DNA from: an uncultured Brachyspira sp.
GTDB lineage: Bacteria > Spirochaetota > Brachyspiria > Brachyspirales > Brachyspiraceae
Length of the DNA: 64,000 nucleotides
Reading direction: 5' to 3'
Assembly: GCF_944388875.1 (NCBI RefSeq)
Contig: NZ_CALXKQ010000010.1
Span: 19,760-83,759, forward strand
Shown here: piece after piece, positions 9,249-16,955 of the stretch
Layout: the number at the start of each line of letters is the position of its first letter
Numbering within the stretch: the first letter of the stretch is position 1
Translations under genes and position numbers: made by a program
The notes under the pieces: model-generated
What the model was told of the DNA's origin: nothing
What the model saw: only the letters and a program-made list of their open reading frames with translations
Databases searched by the model: none

Positions 9249-9277
9249 ATTATACAATAATAAGAAAAAATTTTCAA
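9249..9277 (-). promoter_or_regulatory. Promoter of the HTH-GTPase gene
   Basis: On the minus strand TTGAAA (9272-9277), a 17-base spacer and TATAAT (9249-9254). The predicted start of transcription near 9242 leaves a leader of about 33 bases before ATG 9209 and excludes the upstream TTG start. Confidence 0.7.
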
Positions 9278-9582
9278 GATTTTTTATGTAAGATATGTTG
9301 TATTATTTACCTATTATTTGTATTTAAAATGAATATAGCATTTTTAATTGAATTTTTAAGTTTAAATATTCTAAAATATATAATTCTTTAAATTGATATT
9401 ATTTACTTATATACAGAATTAATTTATTATACTATTAATATATATAAATATTTTTTAATATACTCTTATTGTATTATTAATTAATAACACATTATCCTAT
9501 TTTACATTTTTTATATAAATATAATCAAATAAATATTACAATTAATAAATGTAGGATATAATTTTAATACCTGCTATGTTAA
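9278..9582. other. Very AT-rich divergent intergenic region
   Basis: About 300 bases between two divergent promoters, almost pure A/T with no open frame, no RNA gene and no strong hairpin. It is a plausible place for operators of the HTH-GTPase regulator. I could not pick out a convincing repeated or palindromic operator in it. Confidence 0.4.
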
Positions 9583-9610
9583 TTGATTTATAAAAATATT
9601 TGTGTATAAT
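9583..9610 (+). promoter_or_regulatory. Promoter of the first HPr-like gene
   Basis: TTGATT (9583-9588), a 16-base spacer and TATAAT (9605-9610), followed by AAGGA (9629-9633) and ATG at 9643. Confidence 0.6.
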
Positions 9611-9642
9611 GTTTTTTATTTCTTATTTAAGGAAGTTAATTA

Positions 9643-10779
9643 ATGCTGAATAATGATTTTTCATCTAAAGAATTTATATATATAAATAACACATCAATTA
9701 TTGCCTCAATTGTAGATTTTATAAAAAACAATATAGAAGACAAGGTTGAAATCGGATATAGTATTGATAAAAAAGTAAATGCAAAATCTCTTTTAAAAGT
9801 TATGGCTTTATTATCTAATAATAATAACAATATTAATATATATTGCTATGGAAACAAAAAAGAAGATAACCTAAAAACTATAGAAGACTTTTTATATGAC
9901 AATAATTTATGTTCAATGCCTGAAATAAAAAATATAGAACAGGAAAGAATAAATAGTTATGATAAAGAATTGGAAGAGGAAATATTATCCGTAACTCCAG
10001 ATAATAAAAGGAAAAACATAAAATCCAAAATAAATCTTTTAAAAGAAAAAAGAAGTAAAAAACACGGCAAATACTCTGAAAATCACAATATAATATATAT
10101 AAAAAATAATAAAAAAATAGAAATAATTAATTTTATTGAAAATGATATTACAGAAATGATAAAAAATTTATCTTCATATTATGAAATAAATATTGAATAT
10201 AATTATATAGAAAATTTAAAAATAGAAATAACAGATGCATTAAAATCAATTGATATACAATATTTCTATAAAGATATATTTTTTAACTGCCTGCAAAAAT
10301 ACTTTATTGATAAATTTGATAAAATATATATAAAAAAGATAATAGATGAAGATTATACAAATGAAATAAAGTATAATACTGAATACATTAATAAAATCAT
10401 AAAAGAATCAGTTAAAACATTAGACTATATTTTAAAAAACAAAAGAGAACTCTCATATAATATTTCTAATATATATTTAAATAATTTTAATTATGCAAAT
10501 ATTAAAAGCAGTATTATAAGTATTATAAATAATATATCTGTAATATATGAATTGGAATATAAATTAATTAATGATGATCTAATATCGTTTGCATCAAAAA
10601 TAAGCAATTCTATAGGGGAAAACCTTTTATCAGGAATGGGAAGCAGCGGAAATATATTAATACAAAATATAATAAATTACTTTCAAAAGCAATTTGAATA
10701 TGCTTATATATCTTCTATAATTGGAGAAGATTCCCCTATTATAGAATATGATTTTAATTATATAAAAAGATTCATATAA
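9643..10779 (+). CDS. HPr/Crh-like domain fused to an unknown C-terminal domain (copy 1)
   Basis: 378 residues. Residues 9 to about 90 follow the HPr fold: a KEF strand, the helix SIVDFIKNN, a strand ending in KKVNAKSLLKVMALL and a final helix (NLKTIEDFLYDNN). VNAKS matches the Ser46 region of HPr (Ser49 here). The PTS active-site His15 is missing, with Asn16 at the aligned place. Residues from about 100 onward are a charged helical linker and a domain of some 230 residues that I do not recognise. The whole protein is paralogous to the gene at 13811. It lies 98 bases upstream of a GTPase gene. By analogy with Bacillus Crh it cannot relay PTS phosphate but could be a target of HPr kinase. That is inference. 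Confidence 0.65.
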   Translation: MLNNDFSSKEFIYINNTSIIASIVDFIKNNIEDKVEIGYSIDKKVNAKSLLKVMALLSNNNNNINIYCYGNKKEDNLKTIEDFLYDNNLCSMPEIKNIEQERINSYDKELEEEILSVTPDNKRKNIKSKINLLKEKRSKKHGKYSENHNIIYIKNNKKIEIINFIENDITEMIKNLSSYYEINIEYNYIENLKIEITDALKSIDIQYFYKDIFFNCLQKYFIDKFDKIYIKKIIDEDYTNEIKYNTEYINKIIKESVKTLDYILKNKRELSYNISNIYLNNFNYANIKSSIISIINNISVIYELEYKLINDDLISFASKISNSIGENLLSGMGSSGNILIQNIINYFQKQFEYAYISSIIGEDSPIIEYDFNYIKRFI

Positions 10780-10821
10780 ATTTTACAAAATTATAATTAA
10801 TATGTTTTTATACATAAAGCA

Positions 10822-10850
10822 TTGACTTTCCATGTTTTTTGTGATATTAT
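10822..10850 (+). promoter_or_regulatory. Promoter of the first GTPase gene
   Basis: TTGACT (10822-10827), a 17-base spacer and TATTAT (10845-10850). AAGG and then ATG 10878 follow. The GTPase can therefore be expressed separately from the HPr-like gene before it. Confidence 0.7.
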
Positions 10851-10877
10851 TACTAATAAATATAATAAGGAAAAATT

Positions 10878-11981
10878 ATGGAAAATATTGAAAATTATAA
10901 TTATGAAGAAGATTTTTATAAGCAATATGAAAAAGAGAAGGAAAAATATAAAAGACCTAACATTTTAATATGCGGATACACTGGTTCAGGCAAAACTAGT
11001 ATAATACAGTCATTATTAGGGGAAGATTTAGTTCCTGCTGATAAAATAGGAGCAGGTTTGCCTGTAACACAAGATTATGAAATGTATGAAAATGAATTAG
11101 TAAGAATATGGGATTCTCAAGGTTTAGAACCTGATAAAGGTGAATATGAGTTCATAGAGAGAACAAAAAAATTCATAAGCGAAATACAGAACAGACCTAA
11201 TGTAGATGATCATATTCATATATTTTGGTATGTAGTAAGTGCAGGAGTTAGTAAAGTTACTCCTACAGATTTAAAAATTATGGAAATATTTCCTAGAGAA
11301 TCAAGAATAGTAATCATAAGCAAAAAGGATATAGCAAGACAAAACACAATAAAGGGAATGAAAAATGTTTTAATAAATGGCAATATTCCAGAAAATAAAA
11401 TAATATGCACAACTGATATAGAAGCAGGAAGAGAAGGAATAAAAGAATTGTATGAACTTAGTTTAAAAATATTACCAGATGCTTATAAAACAGCATTTGA
11501 AGAAGCTCAGCGTATAGATATAGAAAAATCTGTAGAAAAAATAAAAGAAAAGAAAGCATCAGCTTTGGGAATTATTGGAACAGCAACTACAGGAGCTGCT
11601 CTTGCTGCCGCTAATCCTATACCTCTGTCAGATGCAGCTATAATAACCCCTATTCAAATTGCAATGATAGCAGGACTTGCCGCTTTGTATAAACTAAATA
11701 AAGAACAATTACAACATTTAGCTTTACCTTTAGTTGCCAGAACAGTTGGAGTTATAACAGCAGGCGGTTTAGCTAAATTAATACCTGTGGCTGGAAACAT
11801 TCTTAATGCAAGTATAGCTGGAGTTATAACAGGTGCTTTAGGCTGGTTTGTGCAGGATCAATTTGAAAAAATAGCTATTGCTAAAGTGAAAGGGGAAACT
11901 CCTCCTATTATAAATTTTGACCCTGAAATATTTATGGCATTTTTTAAACAATATCAAAAAAATAATAGCAATAATAAATAA
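10878..11981 (+). CDS. Era-like GTPase with DUF697-type hydrophobic C-terminus
   Basis: 367 residues. G1 is GYTGSGKTS (33-41), G2 probably Thr64 in LPVTQD, G3 is D79-S-Q-G82, and G4 is the non-canonical S148-K-K-D151 in place of NKxD. After the G domain (to about 215) comes an Ala/Gly-rich hydrophobic region (LAAANPIPLSDAAIITPIQI, then two more apolar helices) typical of the DUF697/YcjF type, which likely contacts membrane. The G domain is nearly identical to that of the gene at 12276 while the C-termini differ greatly. It has its own promoter and lies downstream of an HPr-like gene. A membrane-associated regulatory GTPase is likely; target unknown. Confidence 0.8.
   Translation: MENIENYNYEEDFYKQYEKEKEKYKRPNILICGYTGSGKTSIIQSLLGEDLVPADKIGAGLPVTQDYEMYENELVRIWDSQGLEPDKGEYEFIERTKKFISEIQNRPNVDDHIHIFWYVVSAGVSKVTPTDLKIMEIFPRESRIVIISKKDIARQNTIKGMKNVLINGNIPENKIICTTDIEAGREGIKELYELSLKILPDAYKTAFEEAQRIDIEKSVEKIKEKKASALGIIGTATTGAALAAANPIPLSDAAIITPIQIAMIAGLAALYKLNKEQLQHLALPLVARTVGVITAGGLAKLIPVAGNILNASIAGVITGALGWFVQDQFEKIAIAKVKGETPPIINFDPEIFMAFFKQYQKNNSNNK
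10956..11535 (+). repeat. G-domain direct repeat, copy 1
   Basis: The stretch coding for the GTPase domain repeats at 12414-12999 with only scattered, mostly synonymous or conservative differences. By eye the two translations differ at roughly 20-25 of about 190 positions. Similarity stops abruptly at both ends of the G domain. Confidence 0.8.
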
Positions 11982-12036
11982 GAATATTCTGTTAAGATAA
12001 TAATTAAGTCAGCATAACAGAATATTCTTATTTATT
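11973..12036 (+). terminator. Long hairpin overlapping the GTPase stop codon
   Basis: A perfect 22-bp inverted repeat (11973-11994 with 12015-12036) separated by 20 bases. The left arm includes the stop codon of the first GTPase gene. It is not followed by a clean T tract, so it may act as a terminator, an mRNA 3'-end stabiliser or a recombination scar. Confidence 0.5.
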
Positions 12037-12056
12037 AAAGACATAGTATTGAAAAT

Positions 12057-12256
12057 GACTTTATTAATAAATTTGAAAATTGCAAACAAATTATAAAAAT
12101 AAAATTTGATAGTATAGTGCAGAAAAAATTGAAAAAAATAATTGAGGGCTGCTGCTAAAATTAGAATGGAAACTTCTCTTATTGTAAATTTAGATAAAAG
12201 TAGAATTTATTTAAATTTAAAAACAATACCAAAAATAATAAACTATTATATATTAT
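12057..12256 (+). pseudogene. Possible decayed fragment of an HPr-like paralogue
   Basis: No open frame remains, but conceptual translation in one frame gives DFINKFEN and KFDSIVQKKLKKIIEG. These resemble YFIDKFDKIYIKKIIDED of the copy-1 protein. After a stop and frame change, IYLNLKTIPKIINYYI resembles IYMIGNIPNF of copy 2. The order of the pieces is the same as in the intact genes. The stretch lies between the two GTPase genes, where a third HPr-like gene could have been. The matches are short and low-complexity, so this is tentative. Confidence 0.35.
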
Positions 12257-12275
12257 AAAAAAGGGGTAATTTTTA

Positions 12276-13787
12276 ATGAGTGAGAATTTTGGTTTTAATT
12301 CAAGTTCTTTCTATGTAGGTTCAAAAAATATCCTTAGCGGAATATCTTCAGATAAAATAAATAAAAATAATGCAGATGTTTATTCATACATAGAAAAATT
12401 GAAAAAAAATATAAAGAAACCAAATATTTTAATATGCGGATACACTGGTTCAGGTAAAACTAGTATAATACAGTCATTATTAGGAAAAGATTTAGTTCCT
12501 GCTGATAAAATAGGAGCAGGTTTGCCTATAACACAAGATTATGAAATGTATGAAAATGAATTAGTTAGAATATGGGATTCTAAAGGTTTAGAACCTGATA
12601 AAGGTGAAGATGAGTTTATAGAAAGAACAAAAGAGTTTATTAGAAAAATTCAGGATAATTCTATAAATGCAGATGATCATATTCATGTATTTTGGTATGT
12701 AGTAAGTGCAGGAATTTCTAAAGTTACTCCTACAGATTTAAAAATTATGGAAATATTTCCTAAAGAAGCAAAAATAGCGATTATAAGCAAAAAGGATATA
12801 GCAAGACAAAACATAATAAATGGAATGAAAGATGTTTTAATAAATAAAGGCGACATTCCAGAAAATAAAATAATATGTACAACTGATATAGAAGCAGGAA
12901 GAGAAGGCATAAAAGAATTATACGAACTTACTTTAAAAATATTACCAGATGCTTATAAAACAGCATTTGAAGAAGCTCAGCGTATAGATATAGAAAATAA
13001 ATTAAAGTTAATAGAATCTAAAGAAAAAGATGCTGACAATATTATTTTACAAGCAGTAAATGAATCAAAAACTGATAATGTATCAGCTATATATGATACA
13101 AATATAGATATTGTTTCACGGCTATCTTCTTTATATATGATAGATAAAAAATATATTGAGAATATTATATATTCACTTAGTTATATATCTTTATTTTCAT
13201 TGCAGCCTTCAGGATTTTTTTCTATTTTTGCTGGGGATGAAAAATTTATAGACTCTATGATCTTTACTTCTGGCTTTGGACATTATGTAAAACATGAAAT
13301 AAAAAGACTGTCTATAGCAATTGCAAAAGATGATAATATAGAATTAATTGAAACGGATAATGATAATATATTTGAAGATTATTTAAATAAATACAAAGAA
13401 AATATAAAATGCAGTAATGTTGATGATTTGGTAAAAAAAATATCAAATAATGAAAATTTGATATTTATGCATGGTGATTTAGCAAAAGATATATATAAAA
13501 TCAAAACTTTAAAAAATAATTTATGGGCTATACTTATATCTAGTCTTGCACTTATTATTCCAGCCCTTCTTATGCCTATGGTAAACATAGTAGTTGGGGG
13601 CATACTTGGAGTTGGTATTGCAGCTGCTTTAGGAGTTAGGGGCATAAATGTTTTAATACTTATAATAAAGGCTGGAACTTTATTATTTGGAGGAGGTATT
13701 TCAGGGGCAAAAAAAGTTCTTGAAATTTTGAGAAATAAATATGTTATTATATTAGATAAACAAAATAGTTTATTGATAAGAAAATAA
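12276..13787 (+). CDS. Era-like GTPase paralogue with extended membrane C-terminus
   Basis: 503 residues. An Asn/Ser-rich N-terminus of 45 residues is unrelated to the first GTPase. The P-loop GYTGSGKTS is at 55-63, and G3 (DSKG) and G4 (SKKD) follow as in the paralogue. Beyond the G domain a stretch near residues 285-355 is a diverged version of the DUF697-like region (SLYMIDKKYIENIIYSLSY). A further extension ends in strongly hydrophobic segments (about 420-480) likely to form membrane helices. AAGGGG precedes the ATG. The HPr-like copy 2 gene begins 23 bases after the stop, indicating an operon GTPase - HPr-like - phosphoesterase - zinc ribbon. Function unknown beyond a GTP-dependent switch. 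Confidence 0.8.
   Translation: MSENFGFNSSSFYVGSKNILSGISSDKINKNNADVYSYIEKLKKNIKKPNILICGYTGSGKTSIIQSLLGKDLVPADKIGAGLPITQDYEMYENELVRIWDSKGLEPDKGEDEFIERTKEFIRKIQDNSINADDHIHVFWYVVSAGISKVTPTDLKIMEIFPKEAKIAIISKKDIARQNIINGMKDVLINKGDIPENKIICTTDIEAGREGIKELYELTLKILPDAYKTAFEEAQRIDIENKLKLIESKEKDADNIILQAVNESKTDNVSAIYDTNIDIVSRLSSLYMIDKKYIENIIYSLSYISLFSLQPSGFFSIFAGDEKFIDSMIFTSGFGHYVKHEIKRLSIAIAKDDNIELIETDNDNIFEDYLNKYKENIKCSNVDDLVKKISNNENLIFMHGDLAKDIYKIKTLKNNLWAILISSLALIIPALLMPMVNIVVGGILGVGIAAALGVRGINVLILIIKAGTLLFGGGISGAKKVLEILRNKYVIILDKQNSLLIRK
12414..12999 (+). repeat. G-domain direct repeat, copy 2
   Basis: Second copy of the GTPase-domain coding repeat described at 10956-11535. It includes a 3-base insertion that adds one residue in the segment NKGDIPENK. 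Confidence 0.8.
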
Positions 13788-13810
13788 TCATTATTTATAA
13801 GGGTAAATCT

Positions 13811-14977
13811 ATGGAAGAGTTTATATCTAAAGAATTTGAATGCAGGAACCGTTCTGCCTCTGATAATAAAGTAACTAATTCTATTGTTGATTTTTTAAGA
13901 ACTATAGATGACAAAATAGAAATAGAAAATAAAAACGGTAAAAGAGTTAATGCTAAATCTTTTGTTAAAATGATGGGGCTTGGTTTAGAATACGGATATA
14001 AATTTACATTGTATGTTTATGGAAATGACAGAGAACATAATTTAAAAAGGATTGAGGAAGTATTAGAAAAGAAAGAGTTTTATAGTTTAGAAAAAATAGA
14101 AGAATTAGAAAAAAAAGAACTTCTAGAAGAAAATAAATTATTAGAAGAAGAAATACTGCATTTAACACCTGAAGATAAAAAAGAAGCTGTAAAAAATGAT
14201 ATAGAAAACAAAATAAAGCTATTAAAAGAAAAAAGGGATACTATTCATTTAGAGCCTTTGAATTTAGACAGTAATATTATATACATAAAAAATAATGATA
14301 AAACTGCAATTATTGATGTTATTAATAATAATATATGCAATGCTGTAAAAAAACTTTCCTCTCATTATGAAATACCTATAAATGAAAATGATTTAGAGAA
14401 TTTTTTATCTCAATTAATAAATGTTGTTAAAGAAAAAGAGATGAAATACTTTTATATTTATCTATTTTCAAGCAATGTTAAAAAATATTTTTATACTCAA
14501 TTTGATACTATATTTATAAAAAAGATAGCTGGTGCTGAATGTTTACATAACACTGATTATAATATTGAAATTAATACTGGTTTTGTAGAAGAAGCTATAA
14601 AAACTTTAGATTTTGTTCTTGATGATAAGAGAAAGTCGGCTGATTATTCCATTGATATTTATATGATTGGAAATATTCCTAATTTTACTATGGATATTTT
14701 TAGGATTATCAATATTGTCCAAAACATAGGAAAGATTTACGAAATAAGCTCAAACATTACGGATAATATTATTGAGAGAATAAGGCTAATTTATGATGAT
14801 AAGAAACAAGCACATGATTTTTCACATGATGAAGAGTATTTAGATAATATAAAAGCATTTAAAGATTACTTTCAAAAAGAGTTTGAAGAGCTGTATATAT
14901 CTAATATACTTGAAAATGATGATAAAAAATTAAATATTGATTATAAGTATATAAATAGAATTATAAGGAGGTTTTAA
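13811..14977 (+). CDS. HPr/Crh-like domain fused to an unknown C-terminal domain (copy 2)
   Basis: 388 residues. The N-terminal 90 residues align clearly with HPr: KEFECRNRSASDNKVTNSIV for the first strand and helix, GKRVNAKSFVKMMGLGLEYG for the Ser46 loop (Ser50 here), and a last helix HNLKRIEEVLEKK. The catalytic His15 position is Asp18 and the Arg17 position is Lys20. A Glu/Lys-rich coiled segment (about 95-150) leads to an unrecognised alpha/beta domain shared with copy 1, ending in YFQKEFEELYISNIL. The phosphoesterase gene starts on the last base of its stop (TAATG), with AGGAGG inside this gene, so the two are translationally coupled. A Crh-like regulatory phosphoprotein is the best guess. 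Confidence 0.7.
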   Translation: MEEFISKEFECRNRSASDNKVTNSIVDFLRTIDDKIEIENKNGKRVNAKSFVKMMGLGLEYGYKFTLYVYGNDREHNLKRIEEVLEKKEFYSLEKIEELEKKELLEENKLLEEEILHLTPEDKKEAVKNDIENKIKLLKEKRDTIHLEPLNLDSNIIYIKNNDKTAIIDVINNNICNAVKKLSSHYEIPINENDLENFLSQLINVVKEKEMKYFYIYLFSSNVKKYFYTQFDTIFIKKIAGAECLHNTDYNIEINTGFVEEAIKTLDFVLDDKRKSADYSIDIYMIGNIPNFTMDIFRIINIVQNIGKIYEISSNITDNIIERIRLIYDDKKQAHDFSHDEEYLDNIKAFKDYFQKEFEELYISNILENDDKKLNIDYKYINRIIRRF

Positions 14978-15672
14978 TGAAGATAGCTGTTATAGGTGAT
15001 TTGCATGGTAAAAGCTGCTGGAAAAAATTATTAGAAGGAAAATTTGATAGCTTTGATAAAATAATATTTATGGGTGATTACAGTGATGACAGCTGGGTTA
15101 GATTTAGCGATGAAGAGATAGTAAATAATTTGAATGATGTTATAGAGTTCAAAAAAAATCACAATGATAAGGTTGAGCTTTTAATAGGAAACCATGACTT
15201 TCAGTATATAGTAGGCTATCCTACTGCAAGCAGATACAGAGAAACTTATGCTAAAGAAATGCATGAAATATTTAATGATAATGCAGATATATTTAAAACT
15301 ATACATTTAGAGAATAATCATATATTCACTCATGCAGGCATTACAAACGGATGGATAGATTATATAAAAAATAAATATGAAATAAAAAATATAAATATTG
15401 ATAATATATATGATGCTGTAAATATAGTTTATAAAAACAATAAAGAAGACTGCAATATTGCTTCATTTAGAAGAGGAGGAATGAATAGATTTGCAGGCAT
15501 ATTATGGTCAGATACTGAAGATTTGTTTGATGATGCTTGGACTGGATATAATCAGGTTGTAGGACATAATAGAATAAAACCATACAGTGCTATTAAAAAA
15601 GATAATTATATTATTTATATGAGTGATCATTTTGATACAGATCAGAGTAAATTATTAGTGTTAGATATATAA
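14977..15672 (+). CDS. Calcineurin-like metallophosphoesterase
   Basis: 231 residues. The metal-binding motifs are complete: GDLHG (Asp8, His10), GDYSDD (Asp34), GNHD (Asn72-His73-Asp74), the later histidine in FTHAG, and GHNRIKP near the end. This spacing is that of the PPP/ApaH-like metallophosphoesterase superfamily. Substrates in the family include phosphoproteins, dinucleoside polyphosphates and cyclic nucleotides, and they cannot be told apart here. It overlaps the HPr-like copy 2 gene by one base, so a role in removing a phosphate from that protein is an attractive but untested inference. The zinc-ribbon gene follows after 16 bases. Confidence 0.85.
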   Translation: MKIAVIGDLHGKSCWKKLLEGKFDSFDKIIFMGDYSDDSWVRFSDEEIVNNLNDVIEFKKNHNDKVELLIGNHDFQYIVGYPTASRYRETYAKEMHEIFNDNADIFKTIHLENNHIFTHAGITNGWIDYIKNKYEIKNINIDNIYDAVNIVYKNNKEDCNIASFRRGGMNRFAGILWSDTEDLFDDAWTGYNQVVGHNRIKPYSAIKKDNYIIYMSDHFDTDQSKLLVLDI

Positions 15673-15688
15673 TTTTTTAGGAGTTTAT

Positions 15689-15970
15689 ATGTTTCCAGAT
15701 AAAGCCCCTTTTCACTATAAATGCAGAAACTGCGGATATTTTTTCACTTCTGATGAAAATCTGCATGCTCCGTCAGGTCTTTCATTTGTTTCATTAGATT
15801 TTGATAATAATGCTAAAACAGATGAAAATGGAAATGAAGTATATGAAATAAAATCAGATAACAAAAAAGAATCATTATTAAAAAAAATAACTAAAAGATT
15901 ATTATGTCCAAAATGTCCGAAATGTAATGAACATTCCGTTGTAAGTGTTAATTATATATGGCATAAATAA
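15689..15970 (+). CDS. Small zinc-ribbon protein
   Basis: 93 residues. Two pairs of cysteines, C12-x2-C15 near the start and CPKCPKC near the end, could bind one zinc ion in a ribbon fold. The middle is polar. A TTTTAGGAG ribosome site precedes the ATG, and the gene is the last of the GTPase island operon. I do not recognise a named family. It may bind nucleic acid or protein. Confidence 0.6.
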   Translation: MFPDKAPFHYKCRNCGYFFTSDENLHAPSGLSFVSLDFDNNAKTDENGNEVYEIKSDNKKESLLKKITKRLLCPKCPKCNEHSVVSVNYIWHK

Positions 15971-15999
15971 TTGACTTTTATTGTTATTTGTAATATTAT
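15971..15999 (+). promoter_or_regulatory. Promoter of the polysaccharide deacetylase gene
   Basis: TTGACT (15971-15976), a 17-base spacer and TATTAT (15994-15999), the same hexamers and spacing as before the first GTPase gene. It starts directly after the stop of the zinc-ribbon gene. Confidence 0.7.
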
Positions 16000-16028
16000 T
16001 AAATATCTTTATTTAATAATGAACTTTT

Positions 16029-16937
16029 ATGAAAAATATATTTATTTTTATACTTTCTATTATTATAATTGCAGTATTCTCATTTACCTTTATTAAAGTT
16101 AAAAATAATTATAATATTAGTTTTAAATATGATGACAGTACAAATGTTTCTACTAATAATATAAGTATAACAAAAAAGCAGCTTGCAGAAAATGATAAAT
16201 TTCATTTGGCAGATATTAACTCGCCAAAAATAGTAGAGCCAGTATTAAGCAATATAAATAAACCAGTAGAAATAAGCAATTGGATAAGCATTATAATAGA
16301 TGACAGCGGAAATACATTGGATTATGTCGATAGATTTTTTTATTTAGCAAGTGAATATGGAATAACATTTGCAGTTCTGCCAGATTCTCCTCATAGCTTA
16401 GATTTTTCATATTATGCTTACAGCAATAATATAAATACTATACTCCATATACCTATGGAAGGAAGCGAATATTTCGGAGAACAGACATTGGTAAGAACCG
16501 ATATGAATAAGGATGAAGTATTTAACTTACTTGATTATTCATATTCAAAAGTACCCTATGCTAATGGAATGAATAATCATACTGGTTCTGTAGCAAGCAA
16601 AAATAGAGATATTGTTTCATATATGATTGAATACGCTGTTTCTAATAATAAATATTTTATTGATTCTTATACTGTTGCTGGAAGTCTTATATATGATATG
16701 GCTATTGAATATGGGGTGAAAACTGCTAAAAGGTCTGTATTCCTTGATAATGAAAGGGATTATGATTCGATAATGAAGCAGTGGAGAGAATTGATAAGAT
16801 TATCAAAAGAACATGGAGGGGCTATAGGTATAGGACATTATCAGAGCATAGAAACATTGAATATGCTTGAAAATAGTCTTCCTATTCTTGCTGAAGAAGG
16901 TATAGTAAGCATTAATATAAATGAAATATTAAATTAA
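16029..16937 (+). CDS. Divergent polysaccharide deacetylase family protein
   Basis: 302 residues. An N-terminal membrane helix or signal (about 5-22) is followed by a Ser/Thr/Asn-rich linker. The domain from about 85 has ISIIIDDSG, FAVLPDSPHS, HIPMEGS, MNNHTGS and IGIGHYQS. These are the signature blocks of the divergent polysaccharide deacetylase family (YibQ/DUF610), with the Asp and His residues in NodB-fold metal positions. The protein faces the periplasm and may act on peptidoglycan or a surface glycan; no member's reaction is firmly known to me. lysA starts 18 bases downstream. Confidence 0.8.
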   Translation: MKNIFIFILSIIIIAVFSFTFIKVKNNYNISFKYDDSTNVSTNNISITKKQLAENDKFHLADINSPKIVEPVLSNINKPVEISNWISIIIDDSGNTLDYVDRFFYLASEYGITFAVLPDSPHSLDFSYYAYSNNINTILHIPMEGSEYFGEQTLVRTDMNKDEVFNLLDYSYSKVPYANGMNNHTGSVASKNRDIVSYMIEYAVSNNKYFIDSYTVAGSLIYDMAIEYGVKTAKRSVFLDNERDYDSIMKQWRELIRLSKEHGGAIGIGHYQSIETLNMLENSLPILAEEGIVSININEILN

Positions 16938-16955
16938 AATTTATAAGGATTATTT

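Noticed and set aside
9209..9257. TTG start of the HTH-GTPase gene at 9257
   Set aside because: The consensus promoter TTGAAA-N17-TATAAT at 9249-9277 overlaps it, and the HTH homology begins just after ATG 9209.
9643..10779. Active PTS phosphocarrier HPr
   Set aside because: The His15 catalytic residue is absent in both copies, and the proteins are four times longer than HPr.
10956..12999. Insertion sequence or transposon as source of the large repeat
   Set aside because: The repeat codes for a GTPase domain only, has no transposase and no terminal inverted repeats; domain-level gene conversion fits better.
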